Origin: Caulobacter sp. 17J65-9
GTDB taxonomy: Bacteria; Pseudomonadota; Alphaproteobacteria; Caulobacterales; Caulobacteraceae
Assembly: GCF_010975005.1 (NCBI RefSeq)
Contig: NZ_JAAIVC010000009.1
Location: forward strand, 1-54,453
Reading direction: 5' to 3'
Length of the DNA stretch: 54,453 nt
Within the stretch, counting starts at the first letter, position 1, and every line of letters starts with the position of its first letter. The notes beneath the pieces were generated by a model. The model searched no databases. It was not told the origin of the DNA and was given only the letters and a program-made list of their open reading frames with translations. A program made the translations under genes and the position numbers. Shown here in pieces: positions 1-8,177 of this stretch.

Positions 1-24
1 GCCCCCGGTCTAGCGGGCGCCGAT

Positions 25-339
25 CTAGCGGGCGCTGGCCGGCTGACCGTCCGGGGCCCGGCTCTCGCCCGGCTCAGGCGCCTGGCGGGCCGCCGGGGCC
101 GGCTGGGCCCAGGCGCGGGCCACGCCGCGTTCCTGCGCCGGGGTCTGCTCGGTGGCCGTCAGGTCCGGCGAGCGGGCCGCCCAGAACCCGAAGGTGACCA
201 GCGCCGCCAGCGCCAGCGAAATGGCCAGAACCCACACGATCCGCGTGCCGCGCCGGCCCTGGCGCACGTACTGCGCCTCCACCGGCCGATGGTCGTGGAC
301 CGCCTGCGCCGCCCGCGAATGGGGATCGAGGTCAGCCAT
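25..339 (-). CDS. small single-pass membrane protein, function unknown
   Basis: A 104-residue protein that I do not recognise. It has a charged N-terminal part (about residues 1-32, rich in Asp, His and Arg), one clear hydrophobic segment (about residues 33-53, VWVLAISLALAALVTF-like), and a Pro/Ala/Gln-rich tail likely to lie in the periplasm. The start ATG (337-339) has an AGGAG-like site upstream on the minus strand, which supports translation. The gene reads away from gsrN, and the roughly 130 bases between the two could hold promoters for both. No enzymatic motif is visible. The codon use is strongly GC3, like the neighbours, so I believe it is real, but its role is open. Confidence 0.6.
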   Translation of the reverse strand: MADLDPHSRAAQAVHDHRPVEAQYVRQGRRGTRIVWVLAISLALAALVTFGFWAARSPDLTATEQTPAQERGVARAWAQPAPAARQAPEPGESRAPDGQPASAR

Positions 340-466
340 GAGTACGCGCTCCTGAAACTGATCTTTTCCGGCGCGCTGGCGCCGAGCTTTCTCTCAACGC
401 TTCAAGGGATTGGCCGTTCCGCCAGCGCTGAGCCGCTCTGAGGCCTCACAAAAAACAAAGGTGGCC

Positions 467-492
467 GGAACTTCGACGGGGGGGTCCACGTT
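467..492 (+). promoter_or_regulatory. EcfG/sigma-T-type promoter of the sRNA gene
   Basis: GGAAC at 467-471 and CGTT at 489-492 are separated by 17 bases. This matches the GGAAC-N16/17-CGTT consensus of the alphaproteobacterial general stress sigma factor (EcfG, called sigma-T in Caulobacter). Transcription would start around 499-501, exactly where the structured RNA begins. Regulation by general stress is inferred from the motif. Confidence 0.7.
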
Positions 493-499
493 CTTTGGC

Positions 500-620
500 T
501 GCGGAGGCGGCGACGCCCCCCCCGACTTGAGACCGGCGCCCTGCCGGTCTGCCGTCTCCGCGCCTTATTCTCGATGATGCGACTTCGGCGGGCTGGTTCT
601 CCAGCCCGCCGTTTGTTTTT
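500..620 (+). ncRNA. gsrN: GsrN-like general stress small RNA
   Basis: No gene in this gap explains the strong plus-strand terminator, but a compact RNA does. Bases 501-511 pair with 551-561 (11 bp, one G-U). Inside lie an exposed C-rich run (515-523) and a second hairpin (531-537 with 543-549). The 3' end is an intrinsic terminator: 587-596 pairs with 601-610 around TTCT, followed by a T-rich run to 620. With the sigma-T promoter upstream, the layout matches GsrN of Caulobacter, an sRNA of about 107 nt conserved in Caulobacteraceae whose 5' C-rich loop pairs with G-rich leaders such as katG. The identification rests on promoter, architecture and C-rich loop, not on an alignment. Bases 340-466 hold nothing else I can name. 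Confidence 0.72.
587..620 (+). terminator. intrinsic terminator of the gsrN-like RNA
   Basis: A perfect 10-bp stem GGCGGGCTGG / CCAGCCCGCC with a TTCT loop is followed by GTTTGTTTTT. The T-run is on the plus strand, so it serves a rightward transcript and not the leftward peptidase gene next to it. Confidence 0.85.
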
Positions 621-692
621 CTCATTCGCCTGAAACGCGAAAGGGCGGCGGATTGCCCCGCCGCCCCTCGCCGTTTGAGCGAATGGACGCGA

Positions 693-2807
693 TCAGTCCA
701 TCAGCTTGCGGGTCAGGTAGGTGTACTCCAGCGCCACCCGCCGGGCGGTCTCCAGCAGGTTGGCGCCGGCCGCGTGACCGCCGTCGGTGTTCTCGTAGTA
801 GAGCACCGGGTAGCCCAGCGCCTCGAGCTTGGCGACGGCCTTGCGGGCGTGGCCGGGGTGGACGCGGTCGTCCTTGGTCGAGGTCTCGATGAACGGCTCG
901 GGGTACTTCTGGCCGGCCTTGAGCGCCTGGTAGGGCGAGTACTCCAGGATCCAGGCGCGCTGCTCCGGAATGTCCGGGTTGCCGTACTCCGCCATCCACG
1001 ACGCGCCGGCCAGCAGCTTGTGGAAGCGCATCATGTCGAACAGCGGCACCTGGATGACCGCGGCGTTGAACAGCTCCGGATGCTTGGTCATGGCCACGCC
1101 CATGAACAGGCCGCCCTGCGAGCCGCCCATGATGCCCAGGCGGCGCGGCGAGGTGATCTTGCGGGCGATCAGATCTTCGGCCACCGCGATGAAGTCCTCG
1201 TGGGCCTTGTGGCGGTTCTGCTGCAGGGCCGCCTCGTGCCAGGCCGGACCGAACTCGCCGCCGCCGCGGGTGTTGGCCACGACGTAGGTGCCGCCGCGCT
1301 CCAGCCACAGCTTGCCCAGGGTGCCCGAGTAGGACGGCAGCAGCGAGCTCTGGTAGCCGCCGTAGCCGTACAGGACGGTCGGGTTGGAGCCGTCCAGCTT
1401 GGCGTCCTTCGGGTGCACGACGAAGTAGGGGATCTTGGTGCCGTCGGCCGAGGTCGCCTCGAACTGCTCGACCACGTGGCCGGTGCCGTCGAAGCGGTCG
1501 GGCACGGCCTTCAGCTTGTCCAGCTTGCCGGTGGCGGCGTCGGCCAGCCACAGGGTCTGCGGGCTCAGATAGTTGGAGACGGTGAAGAACACCTGGTCGC
1601 TGGTCTCGGCGGCCGAGCCGATGGAGACGGTCGAGTTGGCCGGCAGGTCCAGCTTGGTGCGGGTCCAGCCCTTCGCCCCGTGGCCGTAGGCGTAGGCCCC
1701 GCCCTTCACGTTCTCATAGAGGGCGACGATCAGCTTGTTGCGGGTCTGGGACACGCCCTCGATCGCCTCGCGGGCGCCCGGACGCAGGATCAGCTCCGCC
1801 TTCGCCTTGGCCGGATCGGCCTTCAGCGCGGCAAGGTCGTAGGCCAGCAGATCGCCGACCTTGAAGCCGTTCCAGTCCTGCTCGGTGGTGAACACCAGCT
1901 GGCCGTCGACCAGGGCGCGCACCGACGACTTGTCAGGCAGCGGCAGCTTCACCAGGCCCTTGTCGGTCAGCAGGAAGCTCTCGGCCTCCCAGAAGGTCTT
2001 GCCGCGCACCACGATGGTCGCCTGCAGCGCGCCGTCGGCGTCGCGCAGGGTGTAGCTGTTGACCGAGACGTCGTCGGCCGTGCCGCGGAAGATCTCCTGG
2101 GCCTGGTCGAGGCTCTGGCCCCGCTTCAGCCGCTTCAGCACGAACGGATAGCCCGACTTGGTCATGGTGCCCGGACCGAAGTCGCGGGCGACCAGCAGGG
2201 TGTCGCGGTCGATCCAGGTCACCCCGCCCTTGGACTCCGGCAGGACGAAGCCGCCGTCGACGAAGCGCTTCTCGACCGAGTCGAACTCGCGGATGGTCAC
2301 CGCGTCCTTGCCGCCGTTCGACAGCGACACCAGGCAGTAGCGCTCTTGCGGCGACAGGCAGGTCGAGCCCTTGTAGACCCAGTTGGCGTTCTCGGCCTTG
2401 GCCAGGGCGTCGAAGTCCAGCACCGTCTCCCACTGCGGCGCGGGCGTGCGGTAGCTGGCCAGCGTGGTGCGCCGCCACAGGCCGCGCACGTTGGTCTTGT
2501 CCTGCCAGAAGTTGTCGACCGTGCCGTCGCGGTTGAAGCCCGGCGTCGGGATCCGGTCGGTGGCGTTGACGACGGCCAGGGCCTTGTCGTGCAGCTCGGC
2601 GTAGCGCGGGTCGGCCTGCAGCACGCCCAGCGAGCGGTCGTTGTGCTCCTTCACCCAGGCGAGCGACTTCGTCCCCTCGATGTCCTCGAGCCAGAGGTAG
2701 GGATCGTCGGCCTGGGCGGTGGTCTGGCCGGCGGTCTGGGCGGTTTGGGCCTGGACGGTCATGGGCGTGCTCACGGCGAGCGCGAGGGCGCAGAGAATGC
2801 GGCGCAT
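693..2807 (-). CDS. prolyl oligopeptidase family (S9A) serine peptidase, secreted
   Basis: A 704-residue protein with a cleavable signal peptide (about residues 1-20, ending VQA). An N-terminal beta-propeller region of the Peptidase_S9_N type is followed by a C-terminal alpha/beta hydrolase domain. The catalytic serine is visible in GGSQGG (Ser563), the acid in KDDRV (Asp646/647) and the histidine in DGGHAAG (His678). The length is typical for prolyl endopeptidases, which cut short peptides after proline, here presumably in the periplasm. The ATG at 2805-2807 is preceded by GGGGGA at a sensible distance. It ends convergently with the gsrN transcript and is followed upstream by the channel gene on the same strand with a 94-base gap. 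True proline specificity is inferred from the family. Confidence 0.9.
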   Translation of the reverse strand: MRRILCALALAVSTPMTVQAQTAQTAGQTTAQADDPYLWLEDIEGTKSLAWVKEHNDRSLGVLQADPRYAELHDKALAVVNATDRIPTPGFNRDGTVDNFWQDKTNVRGLWRRTTLASYRTPAPQWETVLDFDALAKAENANWVYKGSTCLSPQERYCLVSLSNGGKDAVTIREFDSVEKRFVDGGFVLPESKGGVTWIDRDTLLVARDFGPGTMTKSGYPFVLKRLKRGQSLDQAQEIFRGTADDVSVNSYTLRDADGALQATIVVRGKTFWEAESFLLTDKGLVKLPLPDKSSVRALVDGQLVFTTEQDWNGFKVGDLLAYDLAALKADPAKAKAELILRPGAREAIEGVSQTRNKLIVALYENVKGGAYAYGHGAKGWTRTKLDLPANSTVSIGSAAETSDQVFFTVSNYLSPQTLWLADAATGKLDKLKAVPDRFDGTGHVVEQFEATSADGTKIPYFVVHPKDAKLDGSNPTVLYGYGGYQSSLLPSYSGTLGKLWLERGGTYVVANTRGGGEFGPAWHEAALQQNRHKAHEDFIAVAEDLIARKITSPRRLGIMGGSQGGLFMGVAMTKHPELFNAAVIQVPLFDMMRFHKLLAGASWMAEYGNPDIPEQRAWILEYSPYQALKAGQKYPEPFIETSTKDDRVHPGHARKAVAKLEALGYPVLYYENTDGGHAAGANLLETARRVALEYTYLTRKLMD

Positions 2808-2901
2808 AAAGTCGTTTCCCCCGACTGTGGTTCAGTCTGTTGGGGACGCAGCATAGGGGGCGACCCGCGTTCCGCAAATCCGCCCGGTCGCACGCTCGTC
2901 G

Positions 2902-3702
2902 TCACTCCTCGTTCGTGATGTTCAGCAGGGTGCCGCAGGCCTTGCAGAAGACCGCGTCCGGATCGTGCCGCGACAGCCCGCAGGTCGGGCAGCGGAAGCG
3001 CACCTTGGTCGGCCGGAAAAGGGCCTGGGCCAGGCGGATGAACAGGGTCACGCCGACCAGCATGGTGATGATCGACAGGATCCGCCCCCACACGCCGGGC
3101 AGGGTGACGTCGCCGTAGCCCGTGGTGGTCAGGGAGGTGACGGTGAAATAGAGCGCGTCGATATAGCCGGAGATGCCTTCGTGCTTGAGCGCGAAGCCGG
3201 TGTAGACGAAACCGGTCATCACGAACACGAAGGTGACCAGGGCGGCGATGGCGCGCGTGGCGTCCTCCACCCGGGTGTCGTCGTAGCGCCGGCCGACTGT
3301 GCGCCAGAAGAAATCGCTGTTGATCAGGGTCCACAGCCGCAGGACCCGCAGGAACCCGAAGTTGAACAGGGTCTCGGGAAACAGCAGGGTGGCCAGCACG
3401 AACAGGTCGACCCACACGATCGGCCGGCGGATCCAGCTTCTGAAATCGCTCCAGGCGATCGCGCGGGCGACGATGTCCACGCCCAGCACCGCGGCCAGCA
3501 CGTAGTCCAGGGTCAGATAGACCGGCTGACTGCGCAGCACCGGCGCGGCGATGAAGAAGGCGATCAACGCCAGGTCGACGACCAGCACCGCGTACCGGAA
3601 CCGGACCGAGGTCGGCGACGAGCCGTGGTAGAGCGCCCGCAGGGTCAGCTGCAGGCGCCGGAAAAAGGTTCGCTCGCGTGGATCCCGCGTCGTCGAGGTC
3701 AT
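2902..3702 (-). CDS. voltage-gated-like potassium channel with C-terminal zinc ribbon
   Basis: A 266-residue ion transport family protein. Hydrophobic segments at about 36-56, 64-83, 96-109 and 150-170 look like S1, S2, S3 and S5, and there is an Arg-containing stretch near 119-123. A pore helix leads to the filter TTTGYGD (residues 192-198), followed by S6 (about 205-228). The TxGYGD filter indicates K+ selectivity. Unusually, the cytoplasmic tail carries a zinc-ribbon-like set of cysteines, CPTC and CKAC (Cys238, 241, 253, 256), instead of an RCK/TrkA domain. The voltage-sensor region is poor in regular Arg repeats, so strong voltage gating is doubtful. The gene is divergent from dapF across a short promoter region. 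Confidence 0.85.
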   Translation of the reverse strand: MTSTTRDPRERTFFRRLQLTLRALYHGSSPTSVRFRYAVLVVDLALIAFFIAAPVLRSQPVYLTLDYVLAAVLGVDIVARAIAWSDFRSWIRRPIVWVDLFVLATLLFPETLFNFGFLRVLRLWTLINSDFFWRTVGRRYDDTRVEDATRAIAALVTFVFVMTGFVYTGFALKHEGISGYIDALYFTVTSLTTTGYGDVTLPGVWGRILSIITMLVGVTLFIRLAQALFRPTKVRFRCPTCGLSRHDPDAVFCKACGTLLNITNEE

Positions 3703-3770
3703 GTCGAATTAACGCGCGCGCAAGCGCGGCGGCTCATCAAAGGGTCTGTCCTGTCCTATATGTGCGCCAG

Positions 3771-4601
3771 ATGAGCCGTCCATTCCTGAAGATGAACGGG
3801 CTCGGCAACGCCTTCGTGGTGGTCGAAGCCCGTGACGCCGCCTTCCAACCGACGCCCGACCAGGTGCGGGCCTGGGCCGACCGCGCGCGCGGCGGCCCCG
3901 GCTTCGACCAGCTGATCGCCATCGAGAAGTCCGACCGCGCCGACGCCTTCATGCGGGTCTGGAACGCCGACGGCTCGCTGGTCGAGACCTGCGGCAACGC
4001 CCTGCGCTGCGTGGGCTGGCTGCTGATGGAGGCGTCGGGCCGGGACGAGGCCTCGATCGACACCCTGGGCGGCCTGACCCGCGCCACCCGCGCCGGCGAC
4101 AAGCGCGTCGCCGTCGACATGGGCGAGCCGCGGTTGCACTGGGAACAGGTGCCGCTGGCCGAGGAGATGGACACCCGCAACATCGAGCTGCAGGTCGGGC
4201 CGATCGACAATCCGCACCTGCATACGCCCGGCGCCGTCAGCATGGGCAACCCGCACGTGGTGTTCTTCGTCGCCGACGCCGAGACCGCGCCGGTGCGCGA
4301 GGCCGGCTCGCTGATCGAGCACCACCCGCTGTTCCCCGAAGGCGTCAATGTCGGCTTCGCCCAGGCCAAGGGCCGCGACCGCATCCGCCTGAAGGTGTGG
4401 GAGCGGGGCGCGGGCCTCACCCAGGCCTGCGGCACCGGCGCCTGCGCGGCGCTGGTCGCCTCGCACCGGCGCGGCCTGGTCGACCGCAAGGCGGTGATGG
4501 AGCTGGACGGCGGCGAGCTCGAGGTCGAATGGCGCGAGGCCGACAACCGGGTGATCATGACCGGTCCGGTGGCGCTCGAAGGGACGGGAACGCTGGCCTG
4601 A
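3771..4601 (+). CDS. dapF: diaminopimelate epimerase
   Basis: A 276-residue cytoplasmic enzyme that interconverts LL- and meso-diaminopimelate for lysine and peptidoglycan synthesis. The cofactor-free acid-base cysteine pair is visible: Cys74 in ETCGNALRC and Cys220 in QACGTGAC. The N-terminus KMNGLGN is a family signature. The reading frame extends 31 codons upstream to 3678, but the conserved start motif MSRPFLKMNG begins at 3771, and a start at 3678 would run into the divergent channel promoter. In Caulobacter relatives dapF usually leads the mtaB-ftsY block; here an S9 peptidase gene lies between. Confidence 0.96.
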   Translation: MSRPFLKMNGLGNAFVVVEARDAAFQPTPDQVRAWADRARGGPGFDQLIAIEKSDRADAFMRVWNADGSLVETCGNALRCVGWLLMEASGRDEASIDTLGGLTRATRAGDKRVAVDMGEPRLHWEQVPLAEEMDTRNIELQVGPIDNPHLHTPGAVSMGNPHVVFFVADAETAPVREAGSLIEHHPLFPEGVNVGFAQAKGRDRIRLKVWERGAGLTQACGTGACAALVASHRRGLVDRKAVMELDGGELEVEWREADNRVIMTGPVALEGTGTLA

Positions 4602-4695
4602 ACAGGCGCTTTCCTTAACGGCCCGGCTTGATCTAGGGTCCTCGACGAATGTTGGGGGCGCACCGAATGACGTCCCTGCTCGAAGGGGGAATTCG

Positions 4696-6762
4696 ATGCG
4701 TTCTCTGATGATCGCCGCCAGCCTGCTGGCGCTGGCCGGTGCGGCGTCCGCGGCGCCGGCGGAAGGTCCGTCGCGCAAGTTCGAGGGCCGCGACCTGTTC
4801 TCGCTGGAGTGGGCGTCCGACCCGCAGATCAGCCCGAACGGCCGCCTGGTGGCCTACGTGCGCAACGCCAACGACGTGATGACCGACCGCGCCCGCCGGT
4901 CGATCTGGCTGGTCGACGCCGACACCGGCGCGCAGACCCCGCTGGTGGCCGGGGCCGGCTCGCACGCCTCGCCGCGCTGGTCGCCGGACGGCAAGCGCCT
5001 GGCCTACGTCTCGTCGGCCGAGGGCGGCGCGCCGCAGCTGTTCGTGCGCTGGATGGCCGACGGCTCGACCGCGCGCCTGACCGGCCTGCCGGACAGCCCG
5101 GGCCAGATCACCTGGTCGCCGGACGGCAAGACCATCGCCTACACCCTGTTCGAACCGTCCGAAGGCGCGAAGCTGGGCTCGGCCCCGGCCAAGCCGGAAG
5201 GCGCCAAGTGGGCCGACCCGCTGCAGGTGATCGACCAGGTCAGCTACCGCGCCGACGGGGCCGGCTATCTGAAGCCGGGCTACACGCACGTCTACCTGAT
5301 CTCGGCCGACGGCGGCGCGGCGCGCCAGCTGACCTTCGGCGCCTATGACGACGGCGCCCAGGTGTCCTGGACCCCGGACGGCAAGTACCTGCTGCTCAGC
5401 GGCAACCGCGCGGCGGGCTGGGAACGCGAGCCGGTCAACACCGAGGTCTACCAGGTGGCGGTGGCCGACGGTTCGGTGACCGCCCTGACCAGCCGCGCCG
5501 GCCCGGACAACCAGCCGGCCGTCTCGCCGGACGGCCGCCAGGTCGCCTACCTCGGCTTCGACGACCAGTACCTGGGCTACCAGAACACCCGCCTCTACGT
5601 GATGGACCGCGACGGCAAGAACCCGCGCGTCCTGACCGGCTCGCTGGACCGCTCGGTCGGCGACCCGCAGTGGGCGGCCGACGGCAAGAGCATCTACGTC
5701 CAGTACGCCGACCACGGCGCGACCAAGGTGGCGCGCGTGTCGCTGGACGGCCGCATCCAGACGGTGGCCGAAGGCCTGGCCGGCGGCGGCCTGGACCGCC
5801 CCTACAGCGGTGGCGAGTTCAGCGTCGCCAACGACGGCGCCATCGCCTTCACCAGCGGCTCCGCCTACCGCCCGTCCGACATCTCGGTGATGAAGGCCGG
5901 CAAGGCCCGCCGTCTGACCCAGCTCAACGAGAACCTGTTCGCCGGCAAGACGCTGGGCGAAGTGCGGCCGCTGAAGGTCGCCTCGTCCTTCGACGGCAAG
6001 CCGGTCGACTCGTGGCTGGTGCTGCCGCCGAACTTCGACCCGGCCAAGAAGTACCCGCTGATCCTGGAGATCCACGGCGGGCCGTTCTCCAGCTACGGGC
6101 CGTCCTTCGCCACCGACATGCAGCTCTACGCGGCGGCCGGCTACGTGGTGCTCTACACCAACCCGCGCGGCTCGACCTCGTACGGCGAGGAGTTCGCCAA
6201 CCTGATCCACCACGCCTATCCGGGTCACGACTACGACGACCTGATGAGCGCGGTCGACGCGGCCATCGCGACGGGCTCTGTGAACCCGGACGAGCTGTTC
6301 GTCACCGGCGGCTCGGGCGGCGGCGTGCTGACCGCCTGGATCGTCGGCAAGACCGACCGCTTTACGGCCGCGGCCACCCAGAAGCCGGTGATCAACTGGT
6401 CCAGCATGACCCTGACCGCCGACAGCTACACCTATTTCGCCAAGTACTGGTTCGGGAAGCTGCCCTGGGAGGACCCGCAGGGCTACTGGGCCCGCTCGCC
6501 GCTGTCCCTGGTCGGCAACGTGAAGACGCCGACCCTGGTCGTGGTCGGGGGCGAGGACTACCGCACCCCGGTCAGCGAGTCCGAGCAGTACTACCAGGCC
6601 CTGCAGCTGCGCGGCGTGCCCACCGCCCTGGTCAAGGTGCCCGGCGTCGGCCATGGCGCCATCGCGTCCCGCCCGTCGCAGTCGGCCGCCAAGGCCAGCG
6701 CCATCCTGGCCTGGTTCGACCGCTATCGCGCGAAGGCGGAGGGCAAGTCCGCCGCCCAGTGA
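4696..6762 (+). CDS. S9 family peptidase (acylaminoacyl-peptidase / dipeptidyl-peptidase type), secreted
   Basis: A 688-residue protein with a signal peptide (residues 1-20, ending ASAA). Residues about 30-400 form a propeller with several PD40-like repeats (SPDGK at 96-100 and 141-145, TPDGK at 226-230, SPDGR at 277-281). The hydrolase domain follows, with Ser540 in GGSGGG, Asp621 in GGEDYRTP and His653 in VGHG. These enzymes remove N-terminal acyl amino acids or dipeptides from short peptides. The start has GGGGGAATTCG upstream. It is the second secreted S9 enzyme within 5 kb. A hairpin with a T-run follows the gene, so it probably does not co-transcribe strongly with mtaB. Confidence 0.9.
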   Translation: MRSLMIAASLLALAGAASAAPAEGPSRKFEGRDLFSLEWASDPQISPNGRLVAYVRNANDVMTDRARRSIWLVDADTGAQTPLVAGAGSHASPRWSPDGKRLAYVSSAEGGAPQLFVRWMADGSTARLTGLPDSPGQITWSPDGKTIAYTLFEPSEGAKLGSAPAKPEGAKWADPLQVIDQVSYRADGAGYLKPGYTHVYLISADGGAARQLTFGAYDDGAQVSWTPDGKYLLLSGNRAAGWEREPVNTEVYQVAVADGSVTALTSRAGPDNQPAVSPDGRQVAYLGFDDQYLGYQNTRLYVMDRDGKNPRVLTGSLDRSVGDPQWAADGKSIYVQYADHGATKVARVSLDGRIQTVAEGLAGGGLDRPYSGGEFSVANDGAIAFTSGSAYRPSDISVMKAGKARRLTQLNENLFAGKTLGEVRPLKVASSFDGKPVDSWLVLPPNFDPAKKYPLILEIHGGPFSSYGPSFATDMQLYAAAGYVVLYTNPRGSTSYGEEFANLIHHAYPGHDYDDLMSAVDAAIATGSVNPDELFVTGGSGGGVLTAWIVGKTDRFTAAATQKPVINWSSMTLTADSYTYFAKYWFGKLPWEDPQGYWARSPLSLVGNVKTPTLVVVGGEDYRTPVSESEQYYQALQLRGVPTALVKVPGVGHGAIASRPSQSAAKASAILAWFDRYRAKAEGKSAAQ

Positions 6763-6823
6763 CGGGCTGAGACTCTGTGGACAGGTCGCGATTTGGCCTT
6801 CGGGCTGCTATATGACGCGGAGA

Positions 6824-6849
6824 GGGCGGCCCGGACGGCCGCCCCTTTT
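6824..6849 (+). terminator. intrinsic terminator after the S9 peptidase gene
   Basis: GGGCGGCC (6824-6831) pairs perfectly with GGCCGCCC (6837-6844) over a 5-base loop and is followed by CTTTT. It lies only 14 bases before the mtaB start, so it may also attenuate read-through into mtaB. Confidence 0.65.
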
Positions 6850-6862
6850 CGTTCGCGTGAGC

Positions 6863-8143
6863 ATGACCGCCGTCCCTGAACCCGCCGCCGAAACCGAAGC
6901 CGACGACGTCGCCGTCGTCACCTTCGGCTGTCGCCTGAACGCCTACGAGAGCGAGGTGATGCGGGCGCGCGCGGCCGAGGACGGCCTGACCAACGCGGTG
7001 GTGTTCAACACCTGCGCCGTCACCGGCGAAGCGGTGCGCCAGGCCCGCCAGGCCATCCGCAAGGCGCGCCGCGAGCGCCCGGACGCCCGGCTGATCGTCA
7101 CCGGCTGCGCCGCCCAGATCGACCCGGCCGCCTTCGCCGCCATGCCCGAGGTCGATCTCGTCCTGGGCAACGGCGACAAGACCAAGGCCGGGGCCTACGC
7201 GCTCGCCGCCGACGGCCCGCGCGTGGTGGTCAACGACGTGATGAGCGTGCGCGAGACCGCCGGTCATCTGATCGACGGGCTGAAGGACCGGGCGCGCGCC
7301 TATGTCGAGATCCAGAACGGCTGCGACCACCGCTGCACCTTCTGCGTGATCCCCTACGGCCGCGGCAATTCGCGCTCGGGCGCGGCCGGCGAGGTGGTCG
7401 AGCAGATCCGCCGTCTGGCGGCTTCCGGCGTCAACGAGGTGGTGCTGACCGGGGTCGACCTGACCTCCTGGGGCGCCGACCTGCCGGGCACGCCGACGCT
7501 CGGCCAGCTGGTCGCCCGCATCCTGAAGCTGGTGCCCGAGCTGCCGCGTCTGCGCCTGTCGTCGATCGACGCGGCCGAGATTGACGCCGACCTGATGCGC
7601 TGCCTGGCCGAGGAAGAGCGGCTGGCGCCGTATCTCCACCTGTCGCTGCAGCACGGCGACGACCTGATCCTCAAGCGCATGAAGCGCCGCCACCTGCGCG
7701 CCGACGCCATCCGCCTGTGCGAGCAGGTTCGCGCCGTGCGCCCCGACGTCGCTTTCGGGGCCGACCTGATCGCCGGCTTCCCGACCGAGAGCGACGCGGC
7801 CTTCGACAACACCCTGGCCCTGGTCGACGACTGCGACCTGGCGTTCCTGCACGTCTTCCCGTTCAGCCCGCGCCCGGGCACGCCGGCGGCGCGCATGCCC
7901 CAGCTGGACCGTCCGCTGATCAAGGCCCGGGCCGAGCGCCTGCGCGCCAAGGGGGCCGAGGCCCTGGTCCGCCACCTGGACCGCCAGGTCGGCCGCACCC
8001 TGTCCGCCCTGGTCGAGCGCGAGGGCCTGGCCCGCGCCGCCGACTTCACCGAGGTGGCCTTCGAAGGCCACGCCGAGGCCGGATCGATCGTCCCCCTGCG
8101 GGTGAGCGGGCACGACGGCAAGCGGGCCCTCGCAAGCCTCTGA
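6863..8143 (+). CDS. mtaB: tRNA t6A37 methylthiotransferase MtaB
   Basis: A 426-residue radical-SAM enzyme that adds the 2-methylthio group to t6A at position 37 of ANN-decoding tRNAs. The N-terminal UPF0004 domain has its three cluster cysteines (Cys23, Cys51, Cys82). The radical-SAM motif CDHRCTFC (Cys154, 158, 161) follows, and a TRAM-like domain ends the protein. The ATG at 6863 begins the conserved part; the 70 upstream in-frame codons overlap the S9 peptidase gene and the terminator and have the composition of a shadow. A GTG at 6857 is an alternative. It is followed by ftsY after 34 bases, the usual order in Caulobacteraceae. Confidence 0.93.
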   Translation: MTAVPEPAAETEADDVAVVTFGCRLNAYESEVMRARAAEDGLTNAVVFNTCAVTGEAVRQARQAIRKARRERPDARLIVTGCAAQIDPAAFAAMPEVDLVLGNGDKTKAGAYALAADGPRVVVNDVMSVRETAGHLIDGLKDRARAYVEIQNGCDHRCTFCVIPYGRGNSRSGAAGEVVEQIRRLAASGVNEVVLTGVDLTSWGADLPGTPTLGQLVARILKLVPELPRLRLSSIDAAEIDADLMRCLAEEERLAPYLHLSLQHGDDLILKRMKRRHLRADAIRLCEQVRAVRPDVAFGADLIAGFPTESDAAFDNTLALVDDCDLAFLHVFPFSPRPGTPAARMPQLDRPLIKARAERLRAKGAEALVRHLDRQVGRTLSALVEREGLARAADFTEVAFEGHAEAGSIVPLRVSGHDGKRALASL

Positions 8144-8177
8144 TGACGCTGCTCTCGCAAACCGCTACACGAGCCGC

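Noticed and set aside
675-2918. A long plus-strand frame of 747 codons opposite the S9A peptidase gene
   Set aside because: It is a shadow of a GC3-rich minus-strand gene: repetitive Ala/Gly/Val/Arg composition, no domain, while the opposite frame has a full catalytic triad.
4633-6654. A 673-codon minus-strand frame across the second S9 peptidase gene
   Set aside because: Same kind of antisense shadow; the plus strand encodes signal peptide, PD40 repeats and catalytic triad.
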